Of a stretch of DNA of 64,000 bases, positions 52,360 through 61,196 are shown in pieces. Location: positions 113,532-177,531 of the forward strand of contig NZ_FRFD01000013.1 of assembly GCF_900143645.1 (NCBI RefSeq). The letters are read 5' to 3'. Made by a program: the position numbers and the translations under genes. The stretch's first letter is position 1; each line of letters opens with the position of its first letter. Source of the DNA: Anaerocolumna xylanovorans DSM 12503 (lineage in GTDB: Bacteria; Bacillota; Clostridia; Lachnospirales; Lachnospiraceae). The notes below the pieces were generated by a model. The model was given only the letters and a program-made list of their open reading frames with translations. It made no database searches and had not been told where the DNA came from.

Positions 52360-54042
52360 GTGGAAAACGGTTTTATGGAGAATGCATTAAAAGCTATAAC
52401 GAGTTATAGAAATGTTCATGCTGCAAGACCAGAGGAAACGGAATTGGGCCTTAGTATTGTTAGGCAGAACTCTATTTTGAAATTAGAAGATAATGATTTT
52501 GATAAGTATATGGATATATATGAATATATTAGATTGGTAACGTTTAATTGTCTTGCAAAAAATATTTCTAATGAGATGGCAAATCAAGGAAGACCACATG
52601 AGGTTATATTTGATGTGGATGAAGACTGTGGATTATTGCGTCCAATAGTGTTTGCAATATCTGATTATAATACCAGGAATTTATATATTTTTAAGCAAGT
52701 AATGAAAGATAATCTGTGGAAAAATGAAGGCGGGGAAAACACAGAAAGAATCCTACAAAGGTACAAGTCTGATAAATGTAAGTACATATTTTTAGTTCAA
52801 GATTACGCTTACCTTCAAATTATTAATCACAATGATGATGAGAGTGATCCAGGACGTGGACATAACTTTTACTCATTTAAATGGTTTTGGGAAAAAGAGT
52901 TTGGAAGCGATTCATATAGTATATTTGAAAACCAGTTTAACGAGTATTTGCGTGGGGTGAAGGAATATTTAAGTTATTTTTGTGTTAAGTCATTGACTCC
53001 GAGAGCAAGTATTGACTTTAGAAGAATAGTTGAACATGACTTGTTAACAAAGGATTACGCTAGTATATTAATTGGACGATTTACGCAAAGTAAAAACATT
53101 GCAGAGTTGGATAATGAAAATTTTGGCTTGATAGAGAGTTCCTTCAAGAATGAATTGTATTCGATAATGCTTGGAAAGCGTGAGTTTGCTGAAAGCTTTA
53201 TTACTGCTGAGTGGCTTTACAATTCGATGAAAAAAGCCAAGGCGATTGATTTGACAGTAATAGGTATCAGTTATTTTAAGACTATTGAACAACTTTTATA
53301 CAGTTTGATTTGTTTGCGTAAAGATGATAACCCTAGAAGAAATATTAAAAAAAATCGTTCAGATTTGACTGATGCCCTTTGCGATAGAACGATTTCAAAG
53401 AAGGACTATCTTGATACAACTATTGGTTCAATGGCACATTTTTATGAAGATAATTTGGATATATTATCTGATGAATTATCTGCTCCAGCAAAAGAATATG
53501 TGAAGAAAAAAATATTTGAATATGTAACTATTAGAAATGGTTATACCCATAAAGATAATATTCATGATTGGAGCAAAATAGATTATATAAGAGAAAGTAC
53601 AATATCGCTTATTTTTTTGCTTATTGGATCATACAGATTTGACGAATTGGAAAAGAATGAGATGGGTATTCGAGATAAGCGGTATTTTAGCAATTTTTAT
53701 AAACTATGTGAATATATGAATTTTTATCAAAATAATCTTTTCTGTTTTGAAAAGAATGATGGACAAAAAGTTTGGGTGATTGCTTATCCAGATGATGGTG
53801 CAAGTATGAAAGACGGGATTTTAGAGTATTCAGGAGAGATTTTCTTCCATTTATTAGGTGATCCGCAAAAACGTCTTTGTAAAATAAATGAGAACGGACT
53901 TCCTCAAAAGATTTCATTAGGTAAATTAAGTTTTGGAAGGAATGACACGATTTCGATTAATCCAATCATCGTAAAAACAATTTATGAGGATGGAAAATAT
54001 GTTGCTTTACCTATTTGGGCGAAGGATAAATTAGATTATTGA
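52360..54042 (+). CDS. HEPN-motif protein, putative RNase of a defence island
   Basis: 560 residues from GTG 52360, AAAGGAG 9 bp upstream. Soluble, no P-loop. Near residues 392-397 RNGYTH fits the HEPN RNase motif R-x4-H, inside a helical region (YVTIRNGYTHKDNIHDWSKI). The N-terminal half (GRPHEVIFDVDEDCGLLRPI, KCKYIFLVQDYAYLQI) is not recognised. The C-terminal 100 residues are beta-rich. HEPN proteins commonly cut RNA in abortive infection. The motif is short, so this is a suggestion. A GC-rich hairpin with T-run at about 54185-54228 ends the transcript. Confidence 0.5.
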   Translation: MENGFMENALKAITSYRNVHAARPEETELGLSIVRQNSILKLEDNDFDKYMDIYEYIRLVTFNCLAKNISNEMANQGRPHEVIFDVDEDCGLLRPIVFAISDYNTRNLYIFKQVMKDNLWKNEGGENTERILQRYKSDKCKYIFLVQDYAYLQIINHNDDESDPGRGHNFYSFKWFWEKEFGSDSYSIFENQFNEYLRGVKEYLSYFCVKSLTPRASIDFRRIVEHDLLTKDYASILIGRFTQSKNIAELDNENFGLIESSFKNELYSIMLGKREFAESFITAEWLYNSMKKAKAIDLTVIGISYFKTIEQLLYSLICLRKDDNPRRNIKKNRSDLTDALCDRTISKKDYLDTTIGSMAHFYEDNLDILSDELSAPAKEYVKKKIFEYVTIRNGYTHKDNIHDWSKIDYIRESTISLIFLLIGSYRFDELEKNEMGIRDKRYFSNFYKLCEYMNFYQNNLFCFEKNDGQKVWVIAYPDDGASMKDGILEYSGEIFFHLLGDPQKRLCKINENGLPQKISLGKLSFGRNDTISINPIIVKTIYEDGKYVALPIWAKDKLDY

Positions 54043-54184
54043 TTACAAACTGATTACCATCGATGACTATAATGTTCTTTTAACCCTAAAACAAGTGTGT
54101 TATATTTACAATGAACAATTTTAGAGGACGACAAAATCTTTTCAAAAGTTCTATATTCTTTTGCAAAAGAATACCGAGTAAACG

Positions 54185-54228
54185 AGCGTCAGCTTATGAC
54201 CGAAAGGTCGTGGGTTTGGCGCTTTTTA
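54185..54228 (+). terminator. Probable terminator
   Basis: AGCG...CGCT outer stem with an inner GACC-GAAA-GGTC hairpin and TTTTTATT after it. It follows the HEPN-motif gene. The ORF crossing it (54111-54392) has no binding site. Confidence 0.55.
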
Positions 54229-54450
54229 TTATGGGCTTTAGCTTATTTCGCATGGCTCATTTCTCTGTTGAGAAACTCGCTTCATGCTCATCATTATTTG
54301 CCGGTAACGGGACACTAACAGCTGATCAAAACTCAATGTATTGTAAGGGCGATTTTTATTGCCAATTAATTGGATTTAGTGTTACAATATAGGAAAATAA
54401 ATCCTGAATCGAGCAAATATATTCCACAATAATTTTCTGGGTATTCATAG

Positions 54451-54477
54451 TTGACATAGTCCTAGTATTACTATAAT
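54451..54477 (+). promoter_or_regulatory. Promoter of the sigma-factor gene
   Basis: TTGACA (54451-54456) and TATAAT (54472-54477) with a short 15-bp spacer. TAGTA-T-TACTA dyad overlaps the -10, a possible operator. Confidence 0.5.
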
Positions 54478-54504
54478 TTCCACAGAAACAGAGGAGGAGA
54501 CTTA

Positions 54505-55089
54505 ATGCAGATAAAATATCAAGATGATTATAACTTGGTACATAGATATTTGACTGGTGAAACAAAAGCGGGCGAACAACTATATGCAGAAGTTTTTCCC
54601 ATGCTGACGAAATATGTTTATAGTAGAACAAATAATTCAATAATTTCAGAAGATGATAAAGAGGAAATAATACAAGATGTATTGCAAAAAAGCATTGAAA
54701 AATTAAGTTATTATAATGGTAATAGTAAATTTACAACTTATGTAATAGGCATTGCAAAGCTTAAAACACAAGAACTCTATCGTATTAAAAAGAGAAGTAA
54801 TGCTATAGAAGTAGTAATAGGCGAAGAAGATGAAATACTTGACGATTCTGACAATTTCTTTAATAAGAATCCATTGCATATTATTATTGAGGAGGAGCAA
54901 CGTCAGGCATTAGAAACAGCAATTACTGGGTTATCATCGGATCATAAAATGGTATTACAGTTGAAAATGAATGGAATGAAAACGAAACAAATAGCTGAAA
55001 TATCCGGGAAATCAGAAGAAGCGGTGGAATCAATGTACTGTAGGGCGATAAGGGCACTTAAAAATAATTTTCAAAAAGTCTATAATTAG
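54505..55089 (+). CDS. Sigma-70-like RNA polymerase sigma factor
   Basis: 194 residues; GAGGAGGAG precedes ATG 54505. Region 2 is seen in EEIIQDVLQKSIEKLSYYNG with FTTYVIGIAKLKTQELYRIK. Region 4 is ITGLSSDHKMVLQLKMNGMK with the helix-turn-helix TKQIAEISGKSEEAVESMYC. Size and two-domain layout are those of ECF-like sigma factors. Next genes encode a small acidic protein and an ImmA/IrrE peptidase, so the set may be a stress or phage-triggered switch: sigma, inhibitor, protease. That is inference. Confidence 0.85.
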   Translation: MQIKYQDDYNLVHRYLTGETKAGEQLYAEVFPMLTKYVYSRTNNSIISEDDKEEIIQDVLQKSIEKLSYYNGNSKFTTYVIGIAKLKTQELYRIKKRSNAIEVVIGEEDEILDDSDNFFNKNPLHIIIEEEQRQALETAITGLSSDHKMVLQLKMNGMKTKQIAEISGKSEEAVESMYCRAIRALKNNFQKVYN

Positions 55090-55141
55090 TGCGACGGTAA
55101 ATAGCTATTTAGGACATATATGAATGTAGGAGGTAATTAAT

Positions 55142-55459
55142 ATGCTTCAACTTGAAAAGGCTTTAAGTATATATTCAGATAAGCTTATCGATGGAGAAGA
55201 GGTTAATCTGTATGACTTTAGCAATGAGGTGGAAACGGCAGATAGAGAAGAGTTCCTCGAATTGGCAAAGTTTGTCGAACTTACAAGTAGCAAAAAAGCG
55301 ACAGATAAGTTTAAATCAATCTTTTCAAAATTGAATGAATATAAGGAAGAGTATTATGGTTATAGCAAGGTAGCTAATTTCCATAGCGAGAAAGGTGCCG
55401 ACCTAAATTCAGATATTATTGATAAATTATTTGATGAGGACTTCCCTGATGAAGAGTAA
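55142..55459 (+). CDS. Small acidic protein between sigma factor and peptidase
   Basis: 105 residues, ATG 55142 after GGAGG. Very acidic and helical (EVETADREEFLELAKFVELT, then IIDKLFDEDFPDEE). It overlaps the peptidase gene by 11 bp. A protein of this kind between a sigma factor and an ImmA-type protease might be the regulated inhibitor, but there is no family match by eye. Confidence 0.6.
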   Translation: MLQLEKALSIYSDKLIDGEEVNLYDFSNEVETADREEFLELAKFVELTSSKKATDKFKSIFSKLNEYKEEYYGYSKVANFHSEKGADLNSDIIDKLFDEDFPDEE

Positions 55460-56201
55460 AAGAATAATCAGTAATCCAATATCCAAGGCTAACGAGGTAA
55501 GAAGTCAATATAATTATGAAATATCTGCAAAAGTAAATTTGTTTCAAATAATCGATAATATGAATATTCGTTACAGAGAGTGCTTCCTTGGAGATAAGAT
55601 AATGGGAGCATGCAAAGCGGAAGGTTTACATAGGCTGATTGCGGTTGATCCTAATATTGAATATAATGGAAGGAAAAGATTTACCATAGCCCATGAACTT
55701 GGTCATTTGATTATGCACCAAGGCCGCCATAGTTGTACTGACGATATGATGAATGAACTAAAGACAAGTAATATGATAGAGACGGAAGCAAATGATTTTG
55801 CTTCGGAATTGCTTCTGCCACATAGAGCATTACAGGAATATCTTAAAATTGAGGATGTCTCCTCAAAATTGGTTGAGAAAGTTTCAAAGCAATATGAAAC
55901 ATCACTATCAGCAGCAGCGGTCGCATTAATTAAGAATTGTATTGATGAGGTTGCGATATATTATCATGATGGAGAACGACTGGAATGGAAGATACGCTCA
56001 AAGGAATTAAAGCTCACATTGGAAGATTGTATCACATGTAGTGATATAACAAGAAAATCAATGCAAGATGGGCAGGCAACAGGTGAAGTTGATGCCGAAA
56101 AATGGTTTAAAGTTAATGATGAAGACATGACCTGTGTGGAAGATACGATGTATTTTACACACTTGAAAAAATTCATGACTATTATAAGAATAGAGCGTTA
56201 A
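55449..56201 (+). CDS. ImmA/IrrE-family metallopeptidase
   Basis: 250 residues from ATG 55449, overlapping the preceding gene; the TTG at 55419 is less likely. Zinc site HELGH at 82-86 in RFTIAHELGHLIMHQ, with ETEANDFASELLLPHRAL as the downstream glutamate region. Such peptidases cut repressors (ImmR, DdrO) after DNA damage. The C-terminal half (DCITCSDITRKSMQDGQATG) is not recognised. A terminator (CATCGG/CCGATG, eight T) follows at 56206-56233, so the ubiquitin-like genes are a separate unit. Confidence 0.88.
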   Translation: MKSKRIISNPISKANEVRSQYNYEISAKVNLFQIIDNMNIRYRECFLGDKIMGACKAEGLHRLIAVDPNIEYNGRKRFTIAHELGHLIMHQGRHSCTDDMMNELKTSNMIETEANDFASELLLPHRALQEYLKIEDVSSKLVEKVSKQYETSLSAAAVALIKNCIDEVAIYYHDGERLEWKIRSKELKLTLEDCITCSDITRKSMQDGQATGEVDAEKWFKVNDEDMTCVEDTMYFTHLKKFMTIIRIER

Positions 56202-56205
56202 AAAG

Positions 56206-56233
56206 CATCGGAATTGTGACCGATGTTTTTTTT
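56206..56233 (+). terminator. Intrinsic terminator after the peptidase gene
   Basis: CATCGG (56206-56211) and CCGATG (56220-56225) followed by eight T. Confidence 0.88.
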
Positions 56234-56339
56234 GTGCTCGGAAAGGATAAAGCATGAGGATAAAAGGATACGGTTAGAAGCTCCAAGGGAGAACTTATAG
56301 AAATAGAAACCTATTAATTAATAAGATGGAGGCAATTTT

Positions 56340-56642
56340 ATGGAAAATAATGAAACAATGGTAATTGATTTAGCGGAGTACGCAAAAGAACAGAAGAAAC
56401 CACCGAAGGGTGCCAAGTACAAGTTTCAGGTTAAAAACAAGGTGTATGAAGTAAACGTAGAGGAAATGACCGGTAGAGAAATATGTGAATTGGCCGGACT
56501 TATACCCCCGGAAAATTATAAGCTTGATATGAAGTTACATGGTGGTATTTACGAAGAAATTAAGCTTGACCAGATTGTATCATTTCTGAAGCCGGGAATT
56601 GAAAAGTTTACCTATATATCACGCGATCAAACGGAGGGTTAA
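56340..56642 (+). CDS. Ubiquitin-like protein (single multiubiquitin-type domain)
   Basis: 100 residues; GGAGG precedes ATG 56340. After a 25-residue tail, one beta-grasp domain of the bacterial multiubiquitin type: KYKFQVKNKVYEVNVEEMTG, REICELAGLIPPENYKLDMK, then FLKPGIEKFTY. It ends in ...DQTEG, that is with a bare C-terminal glycine, so it could be adenylated by the E1 without trimming. No deubiquitinase (JAB) gene is in the operon, consistent with that. The E2-like gene begins 3 bp later. Confidence 0.8.
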   Translation: MENNETMVIDLAEYAKEQKKPPKGAKYKFQVKNKVYEVNVEEMTGREICELAGLIPPENYKLDMKLHGGIYEEIKLDQIVSFLKPGIEKFTYISRDQTEG

Positions 56643-56644
56643 AG

Positions 56645-57055
56645 ATGAATCCACGAAGGGAATTTGATCTTCCCGAGGAGGAAACGGAGTTCTTAGGAAC
56701 TTCGTTTCCTGAATGGGAAGCTGTAAAAGAAGCTAGTAAATGGATTTTACTGCCTAATTTTCGTATTCAGGAAGGATATACTGTTGATAACGCTATTGCA
56801 GCCATAGAAATACCTACAAACTATCCTATGGCCAGATTAGATATGGTATATTTCTATCCGGATATTAAAAGAAAAGATGGACTTATAATAAGGCAGACAG
56901 AAACTAGTATGAATATCGATGGGAAGAATTTTCAAAGATGGTCCAGACATTACCCTACGGACGGTCCTAACAAATGGGATCCGATGAATGATTCAATTAT
57001 TACTCATGTTATGGCAATTGAAGATTGGCTTGCCAGAGAATTTAAGATAAGGTAG
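56645..57055 (+). CDS. E2-like protein (prokaryotic E2 family E), without cysteine
   Basis: 136 residues. GTSFPEWEAVKEASKWILLP, TNYPMARLDMVYFYPDI and FQRWSRHYPTDGPNKW match the prokaryotic E2_E family that accompanies multiubiquitin proteins. The whole protein contains no cysteine, so a thioester E2 mechanism is not possible; the RH of WSRHY stands where the family is conserved. It starts 3 bp after the ubiquitin-like gene and ends 10 bp before the E1. It may act as scaffold for direct transfer from E1. Confidence 0.78.
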   Translation: MNPRREFDLPEEETEFLGTSFPEWEAVKEASKWILLPNFRIQEGYTVDNAIAAIEIPTNYPMARLDMVYFYPDIKRKDGLIIRQTETSMNIDGKNFQRWSRHYPTDGPNKWDPMNDSIITHVMAIEDWLAREFKIR

Positions 57056-57064
57056 GTTAGGTAG

Positions 57065-58372
57065 ATGAAAGAATATAGAAGATTTAGAATTCTGCAAAAG
57101 CAGCTTGAAAAAGTAACCTCTATTATTTGCGACGAGAAGATATTTGCAGTAGCAAGTCTTGGGGGTGGATATTGGGAAGGTGATGTTACTTATCGAAGCT
57201 TCAGTGTCGTGGATAGCATTCAAGTGCTAAATTATATATCGTCAAGTGATGGGCTGCTAAAGTATAAAGATATCGTAATTTTTGCAAATGCCAGTATTTC
57301 TATGGATAATGCTTTAGCATCCATAAAAACAATATTGGACAGCAAAGGGATTAATTTTACTAAAATTTTTCTGGCACTGGTTAATCTTGAAACAAATATT
57401 TTGTATACATATGTATGCAGTCTGGATGAAATAGAATTGATAGATACAACATCTGTTATTGGAAATGATGTCTGTTTCTATTTAAAACCTAATATTGAAA
57501 GTGATATATCAGATATTAATATTCGCACACAACAGGTATTCGGTACAAAGACCACAAACCTACTCTCGAATCTAACCTTTGGTATTGTAGGGATATCTGG
57601 TACCGGTAGCATTGTTGTTGAGCAGCTATATCGTATGAATGTCGGTACCTTGGTGTTAGTTGATGATGATATAGTTAAAAAAGAAAATCTTGGGAGAATT
57701 TTGAATTCATCCCAAAAAGATTGTGAGGGAATGAAAAAGAAAACAACCGTTCAAAAGGAAGCTATTGAAAGAAGCGGCCTTAATACAAAAGTGGTAGATC
57801 TTTGTACTGTTATTACTGAAGAAAATACAATCAGATGCCTATCACAATGTGACATCTTGATTGGGTGCATGGATTCTGTGGATGGTAGGCATCAGCTTAA
57901 TTTGATATCGACATATTACTCAATACCATATTTCGATGTGGGAGTGAAACTGAAGGCTGACGGAAATGGTGGGGTTGATGAAGTAACAACAGCAATTCAT
58001 TATATTATCCCAGGAGAATCTAGTCTATATAGTAGAGGGGTATATAATACAGATTCGTTAGTAGCAGCCACATTATTACGTGAGAATCCAGAGGAATACA
58101 CGAAACGGCTTGAGGAAAAGTACATCATAGGAGCTCATGAAAGTAGTCCGGCAGTTATTCCGGTAAATATGCTGGCATCAAGCATGGCAGTTCTTGAGAT
58201 ATTAGCAAGAATACACCCTTTTAGAGAAGAAGATAACGTAAGTTATGAAGCTATAAGAGTGGACTTAATGGTACCAAGAATAGTTGGGCAGCCTATCACT
58301 AAACCTTGCTCCTGGTTTGGAAAAAATATAGGAGTGGGTGATATCAGCCCTTTATTAAGATTGATTTTTTAA
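57065..58372 (+). CDS. E1-like ThiF-family adenylyltransferase
   Basis: 435 residues. The first 160 residues are an additional domain. The ThiF/E1 fold follows: FGIVGISGTGSIVVEQLYRM (glycine-rich ATP site, about 172-190), VLVDDDIVKKENLGRIL, and CDILIGCMDSVDGRHQLNLI. The C-terminus has SSPAVIPVNMLASSMAVLEI and several cysteines, one of which could take the activated ubiquitin-like protein. It would adenylate the C-terminal glycine of the 100-residue protein upstream. Intact and within the tight operon. Confidence 0.85.
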   Translation: MKEYRRFRILQKQLEKVTSIICDEKIFAVASLGGGYWEGDVTYRSFSVVDSIQVLNYISSSDGLLKYKDIVIFANASISMDNALASIKTILDSKGINFTKIFLALVNLETNILYTYVCSLDEIELIDTTSVIGNDVCFYLKPNIESDISDINIRTQQVFGTKTTNLLSNLTFGIVGISGTGSIVVEQLYRMNVGTLVLVDDDIVKKENLGRILNSSQKDCEGMKKKTTVQKEAIERSGLNTKVVDLCTVITEENTIRCLSQCDILIGCMDSVDGRHQLNLISTYYSIPYFDVGVKLKADGNGGVDEVTTAIHYIIPGESSLYSRGVYNTDSLVAATLLRENPEEYTKRLEEKYIIGAHESSPAVIPVNMLASSMAVLEILARIHPFREEDNVSYEAIRVDLMVPRIVGQPITKPCSWFGKNIGVGDISPLLRLIF

Positions 58373-58381
58373 GGAGAGATA

Positions 58382-58747
58382 ATGAAAAAATATAAAATAT
58401 GCTTACTAATGAATCGTATATTAAATATTTTTAAAATTCAAAAGTCGGATATCATAAAAATAACAACAGATTTGCCGGATGTAGTTGATGCTAATACGGT
58501 CTATATTACTGGCGAAAATGAAATGTGGAATTACTTTACTTTTAAATGCCCCTGTGGCTGTAATGATAATATTGAATTAAATTTAAATCCACGTTACCGT
58601 CCAGGATGGTCGATAACGTGGCACCTAACTGGAACCATTTCTATCTCGCCATCAGTAAATAGAATTAAAAAATGTCGAAGCCACTTTTTTTACAAGAAGG
58701 GTAAGATAGTTTGGTGTTCATATAATAACGGATATATTGAAACTTGA
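58382..58747 (+). CDS. DUF6527-family metal-binding protein
   Basis: 121 residues; AAGGAG precedes ATG 58382. Motifs FTFKCPCGCNDNIELNLN, GTISISPSVNR and KKCRSHFFYKKGKIVW are those of DUF6527 proteins, which are regularly found last in bacterial ubiquitin-like operons. The cysteines and histidine probably bind zinc. Role unknown; possibly the substrate or target-recognition part of the system. The next membrane gene is 22 bp downstream. Confidence 0.82.
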   Translation: MKKYKICLLMNRILNIFKIQKSDIIKITTDLPDVVDANTVYITGENEMWNYFTFKCPCGCNDNIELNLNPRYRPGWSITWHLTGTISISPSVNRIKKCRSHFFYKKGKIVWCSYNNGYIET

Positions 58748-58769
58748 TAATTATGATGGGAGGACATGA

Positions 58770-59264
58770 ATGCAGGAAAAAGCGAAAGATTTTATAGCGA
58801 ATACGTTGGGAAAATTAAACGAATATACAATTTTGCAAGTGTTATGGATCATAGAAATTTATTATTTAAGCGCTAATTCTATTTCCCGCCTATTAATGCT
58901 TAGTGATGATATAATAATCCCAAATAATATATTGGAATATAATAATCATATATTAAAGTTATTTCATCTATATAATGGGACAGTACTTTATATGGCAATA
59001 GTTTTTATATGCTGTGGCCTTGCTTTTGTTTTGATTAAGGGGATAGATATATTAACAAGATATGAACTGATTTACAGGTATTGTACATATGGTATTTCAT
59101 TAGGGATTTGGTTATTACTAATGTATTGTAGCTATTATGTGTATAAGATATTAGGTCCCGCATTTCTTCTTTCAACATTATTTGTATATGTATTATCTGA
59201 AGTATTTAAATTGGTTAGAAGAAACATAAGAAAAGCATTAGGTTTTACCGATTATGAAGTATAA
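58770..59264 (+). CDS. Four-helix membrane protein linked to the ubiquitin-like operon
   Basis: 164 residues, ATG 58770 after GGGAGG. Four hydrophobic segments: LQVLWIIEIYYLS, VLYMAIVFICCGLAFVLIKG, GISLGIWLLLMYCSYYVYKI and AFLLSTLFVYVLSEVF. No signal peptide cleavage site; short basic C-terminus (RRNIRKALGF). No family recognised. It may be the membrane effector of the ubiquitin-like system, or merely a neighbour. Confidence 0.6.
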   Translation: MQEKAKDFIANTLGKLNEYTILQVLWIIEIYYLSANSISRLLMLSDDIIIPNNILEYNNHILKLFHLYNGTVLYMAIVFICCGLAFVLIKGIDILTRYELIYRYCTYGISLGIWLLLMYCSYYVYKILGPAFLLSTLFVYVLSEVFKLVRRNIRKALGFTDYEV

Positions 59265-59275
59265 AGCCAAGAAAC

Positions 59276-59314
59276 ATATAGTTAAAAGTGAAATGATTTC
59301 ACTTTTAACTATAT
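59276..59314. repeat. 19-bp perfect inverted repeat between convergent genes
   Basis: ATATAGTTAAAAGTGAAAT (59276-59294) and its exact complement (59296-59314) around one G. It lies between two converging genes, so it may act as a bidirectional terminator, though no T-run follows. Confidence 0.75.
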
Positions 59315-59379
59315 GGATTCAGGAAAAATATAATCTTATTGGAAGTTGAAATAATAATGGAGTATCACCCAGATAATGC

Positions 59380-60465
59380 CTATATATAATCAAAATCAGT
59401 AGATGTTTTGAGTTGAAGCTCACAATCATATACAGAATTAAATTCATGAATATAAATGGGCTTTGTAAGTTTAAAAGATTTCGTTAGGATTCTGCAATAT
59501 TGTTCATTGTGGGGATCTTTTTCACCACTGGCAGGAAAAACATAATTAAACCCAAGTTCCGATGCTCGTTCAGAAGCACAAGAAAAGTATCGAATGCCTA
59601 TGAGTTTTTCATTAGTACTCTCATTTCGTATCCATTGCATAAGGAGTTGTGGAATTATATATTCAGAAGCAAAAGGATCTTGCTTGTTTACCCTAATGAA
59701 TGAACAAGCAGCAATTAGTGGGTACCAATATAAATAATTATTCATAACCTTAATGTCATTTAGAATACGCCTTTTGAAGTTTCTGCCATGTTTATTTTTT
59801 TCAATTATTTTAGTGTTTTGATTACTACGATCTTGTTCATCAAAAATGAAATCTTTTGGTTTTATAGCAAGTTCTATTACATCAATTTCTGGACCAAAAT
59901 TATTCAGATTTCGCTCAAGCTTAAATCGTGATGTAATTGGCAGGTCTTTTAAACTCCCTATTTTTGCTTCTTCACAACAAAGTTCGAGAGAGGTGCCTAG
60001 ATAAAGACATGGGTAACCGGATATGCTATATCTGCAGGTTGATACCTTTGAACGTAAATTATATGGTGTATGAAAAATGTCCTTTCGATTATAATTTATA
60101 TTGTTTTGAACATTACGTATTCGATACAACATAAGTGGATCATTTTGTTCAAATGCGCCGGACCATCCTGTTTTTTTGTAGATAGCTAGCGAATACTTCA
60201 TTAATATATTCATAATTAAATCCATATGCAAGAAAGCTTTATTGGGAAGGCCGTTATGATAACAATCAATACAATTTAATATTTCATTACAAATAGTCTG
60301 TATTTCAGTTAGATCTTTAGGATTTATGTAACTGGTTAACATAAAGAAGTACTGTTCGTATAATGAGCTTAAGGAACTATGGAAATCAATTCCGTCCCAA
60401 CGTTTCGGTAAATCTAATTCTTCTTTGTTTGCAATGGATATAAATCCATTCTTTGAAATAATCAT
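59380..60465 (-). CDS. RES-domain protein (NAD-degrading toxin family)
   Basis: 361 residues from ATG 60465 with AAGGAGG 5 bp upstream; an in-frame ATG 33 bp earlier lacks a site. The RES fold is visible in LMLYRIRNVQNNINYNRKDI, FHTPYNLRSKVSTCRYSISG and YPCLYLGTSLELCCEEAKIG, with the Arg, Glu and Ser that name the family. The N-terminal 110 residues are helical. RES toxins break down NAD. In toxin-antitoxin pairs a Xre-type antitoxin is adjacent; none is seen here, so it may be a stand-alone abortive-infection effector. Confidence 0.75.
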   Translation of the reverse strand: MIISKNGFISIANKEELDLPKRWDGIDFHSSLSSLYEQYFFMLTSYINPKDLTEIQTICNEILNCIDCYHNGLPNKAFLHMDLIMNILMKYSLAIYKKTGWSGAFEQNDPLMLYRIRNVQNNINYNRKDIFHTPYNLRSKVSTCRYSISGYPCLYLGTSLELCCEEAKIGSLKDLPITSRFKLERNLNNFGPEIDVIELAIKPKDFIFDEQDRSNQNTKIIEKNKHGRNFKRRILNDIKVMNNYLYWYPLIAACSFIRVNKQDPFASEYIIPQLLMQWIRNESTNEKLIGIRYFSCASERASELGFNYVFPASGEKDPHNEQYCRILTKSFKLTKPIYIHEFNSVYDCELQLKTSTDFDYI

Positions 60466-60599
60466 GAGTACCTCCTTAAAAATCATTTGTAAAAACAACT
60501 TGATAATGTTAAGATTATTGAAAAAATAGCTTTTTCAGTTATCATTATATGGGAAATAAAAAGTAAATTCTACCATTATTTTAATGAGGGCTATAAGGT

Positions 60600-61122
60600 A
60601 TGCTTTTTATGAACCCATGCTCCTATTATTTTGACCGTAACCAGTACGGTTTCTCCGCCAATATGGTGAAGCGTTATCTGGGTAGAATATCCCAGACAGA
60701 CCAGCATTTAGGGAACCAAAGTGGTAAAGCTCCAACAACAGACCTTTTACGAGCATTGAATGAGTTACCGGTTTATGATAGTTGGGCAAAATAGCAGGGT
60801 TACCAAAAGGACGACTTATATTTTCTTAGGCATGTCATATAATCACAGCGATAAAGCTTTACATGTTACATGAAGTAGTTAAACGGCAGGAAGCATCTGG
60901 CGGCAGGCAACCAACCATGACAGCTATCTGCTTCAGGATATCGAAGAACTGTCATACTTTACTTCAGTTGATCAGCTCATGACGTTGAAAGACGGGGATG
61001 CGGAGATTGTGTTTTGTCACTATCCGCTGCTGGAATAGACAAAACTCTACAGCAGCGCCTACCACATACATGGACATATGCACAGTAACCATAATGTCGT
61101 TAAAAAGCTTAATCATAAGTGA
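60600..61122 (+). pseudogene. Decayed metallophosphoesterase gene
   Basis: Fragments in shifting frames add up to a calcineurin-like phosphoesterase: DDLYFL, then GRKHLAAGN, then NHDSYLLQDIEELSYFTSVD, EIVFCHYPLLE, stop, YSSAYHIHGHMHSNH. GNHD, CHYP and GHxH are the metal-site motifs. There are several frame changes and at least one in-frame stop (61036). The preceding 60600-60794 frame (MLFMNPCSYYFDRNQYGFSA) is open but unrecognised and may belong to the same ruin. Confidence 0.7.
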
Positions 61123-61196
61123 ATTTAAGAAAGCATAAGTTACATCAATAAACCACAAAAGTGGTGCTGTTAAAAGAACCAAAACAATAGACTAAC

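Noticed and set aside
54111..54392. 93-codon frame after the HEPN-motif gene
   Set aside because: No ribosome binding site; it crosses a terminator hairpin and its sequence is not protein-like.
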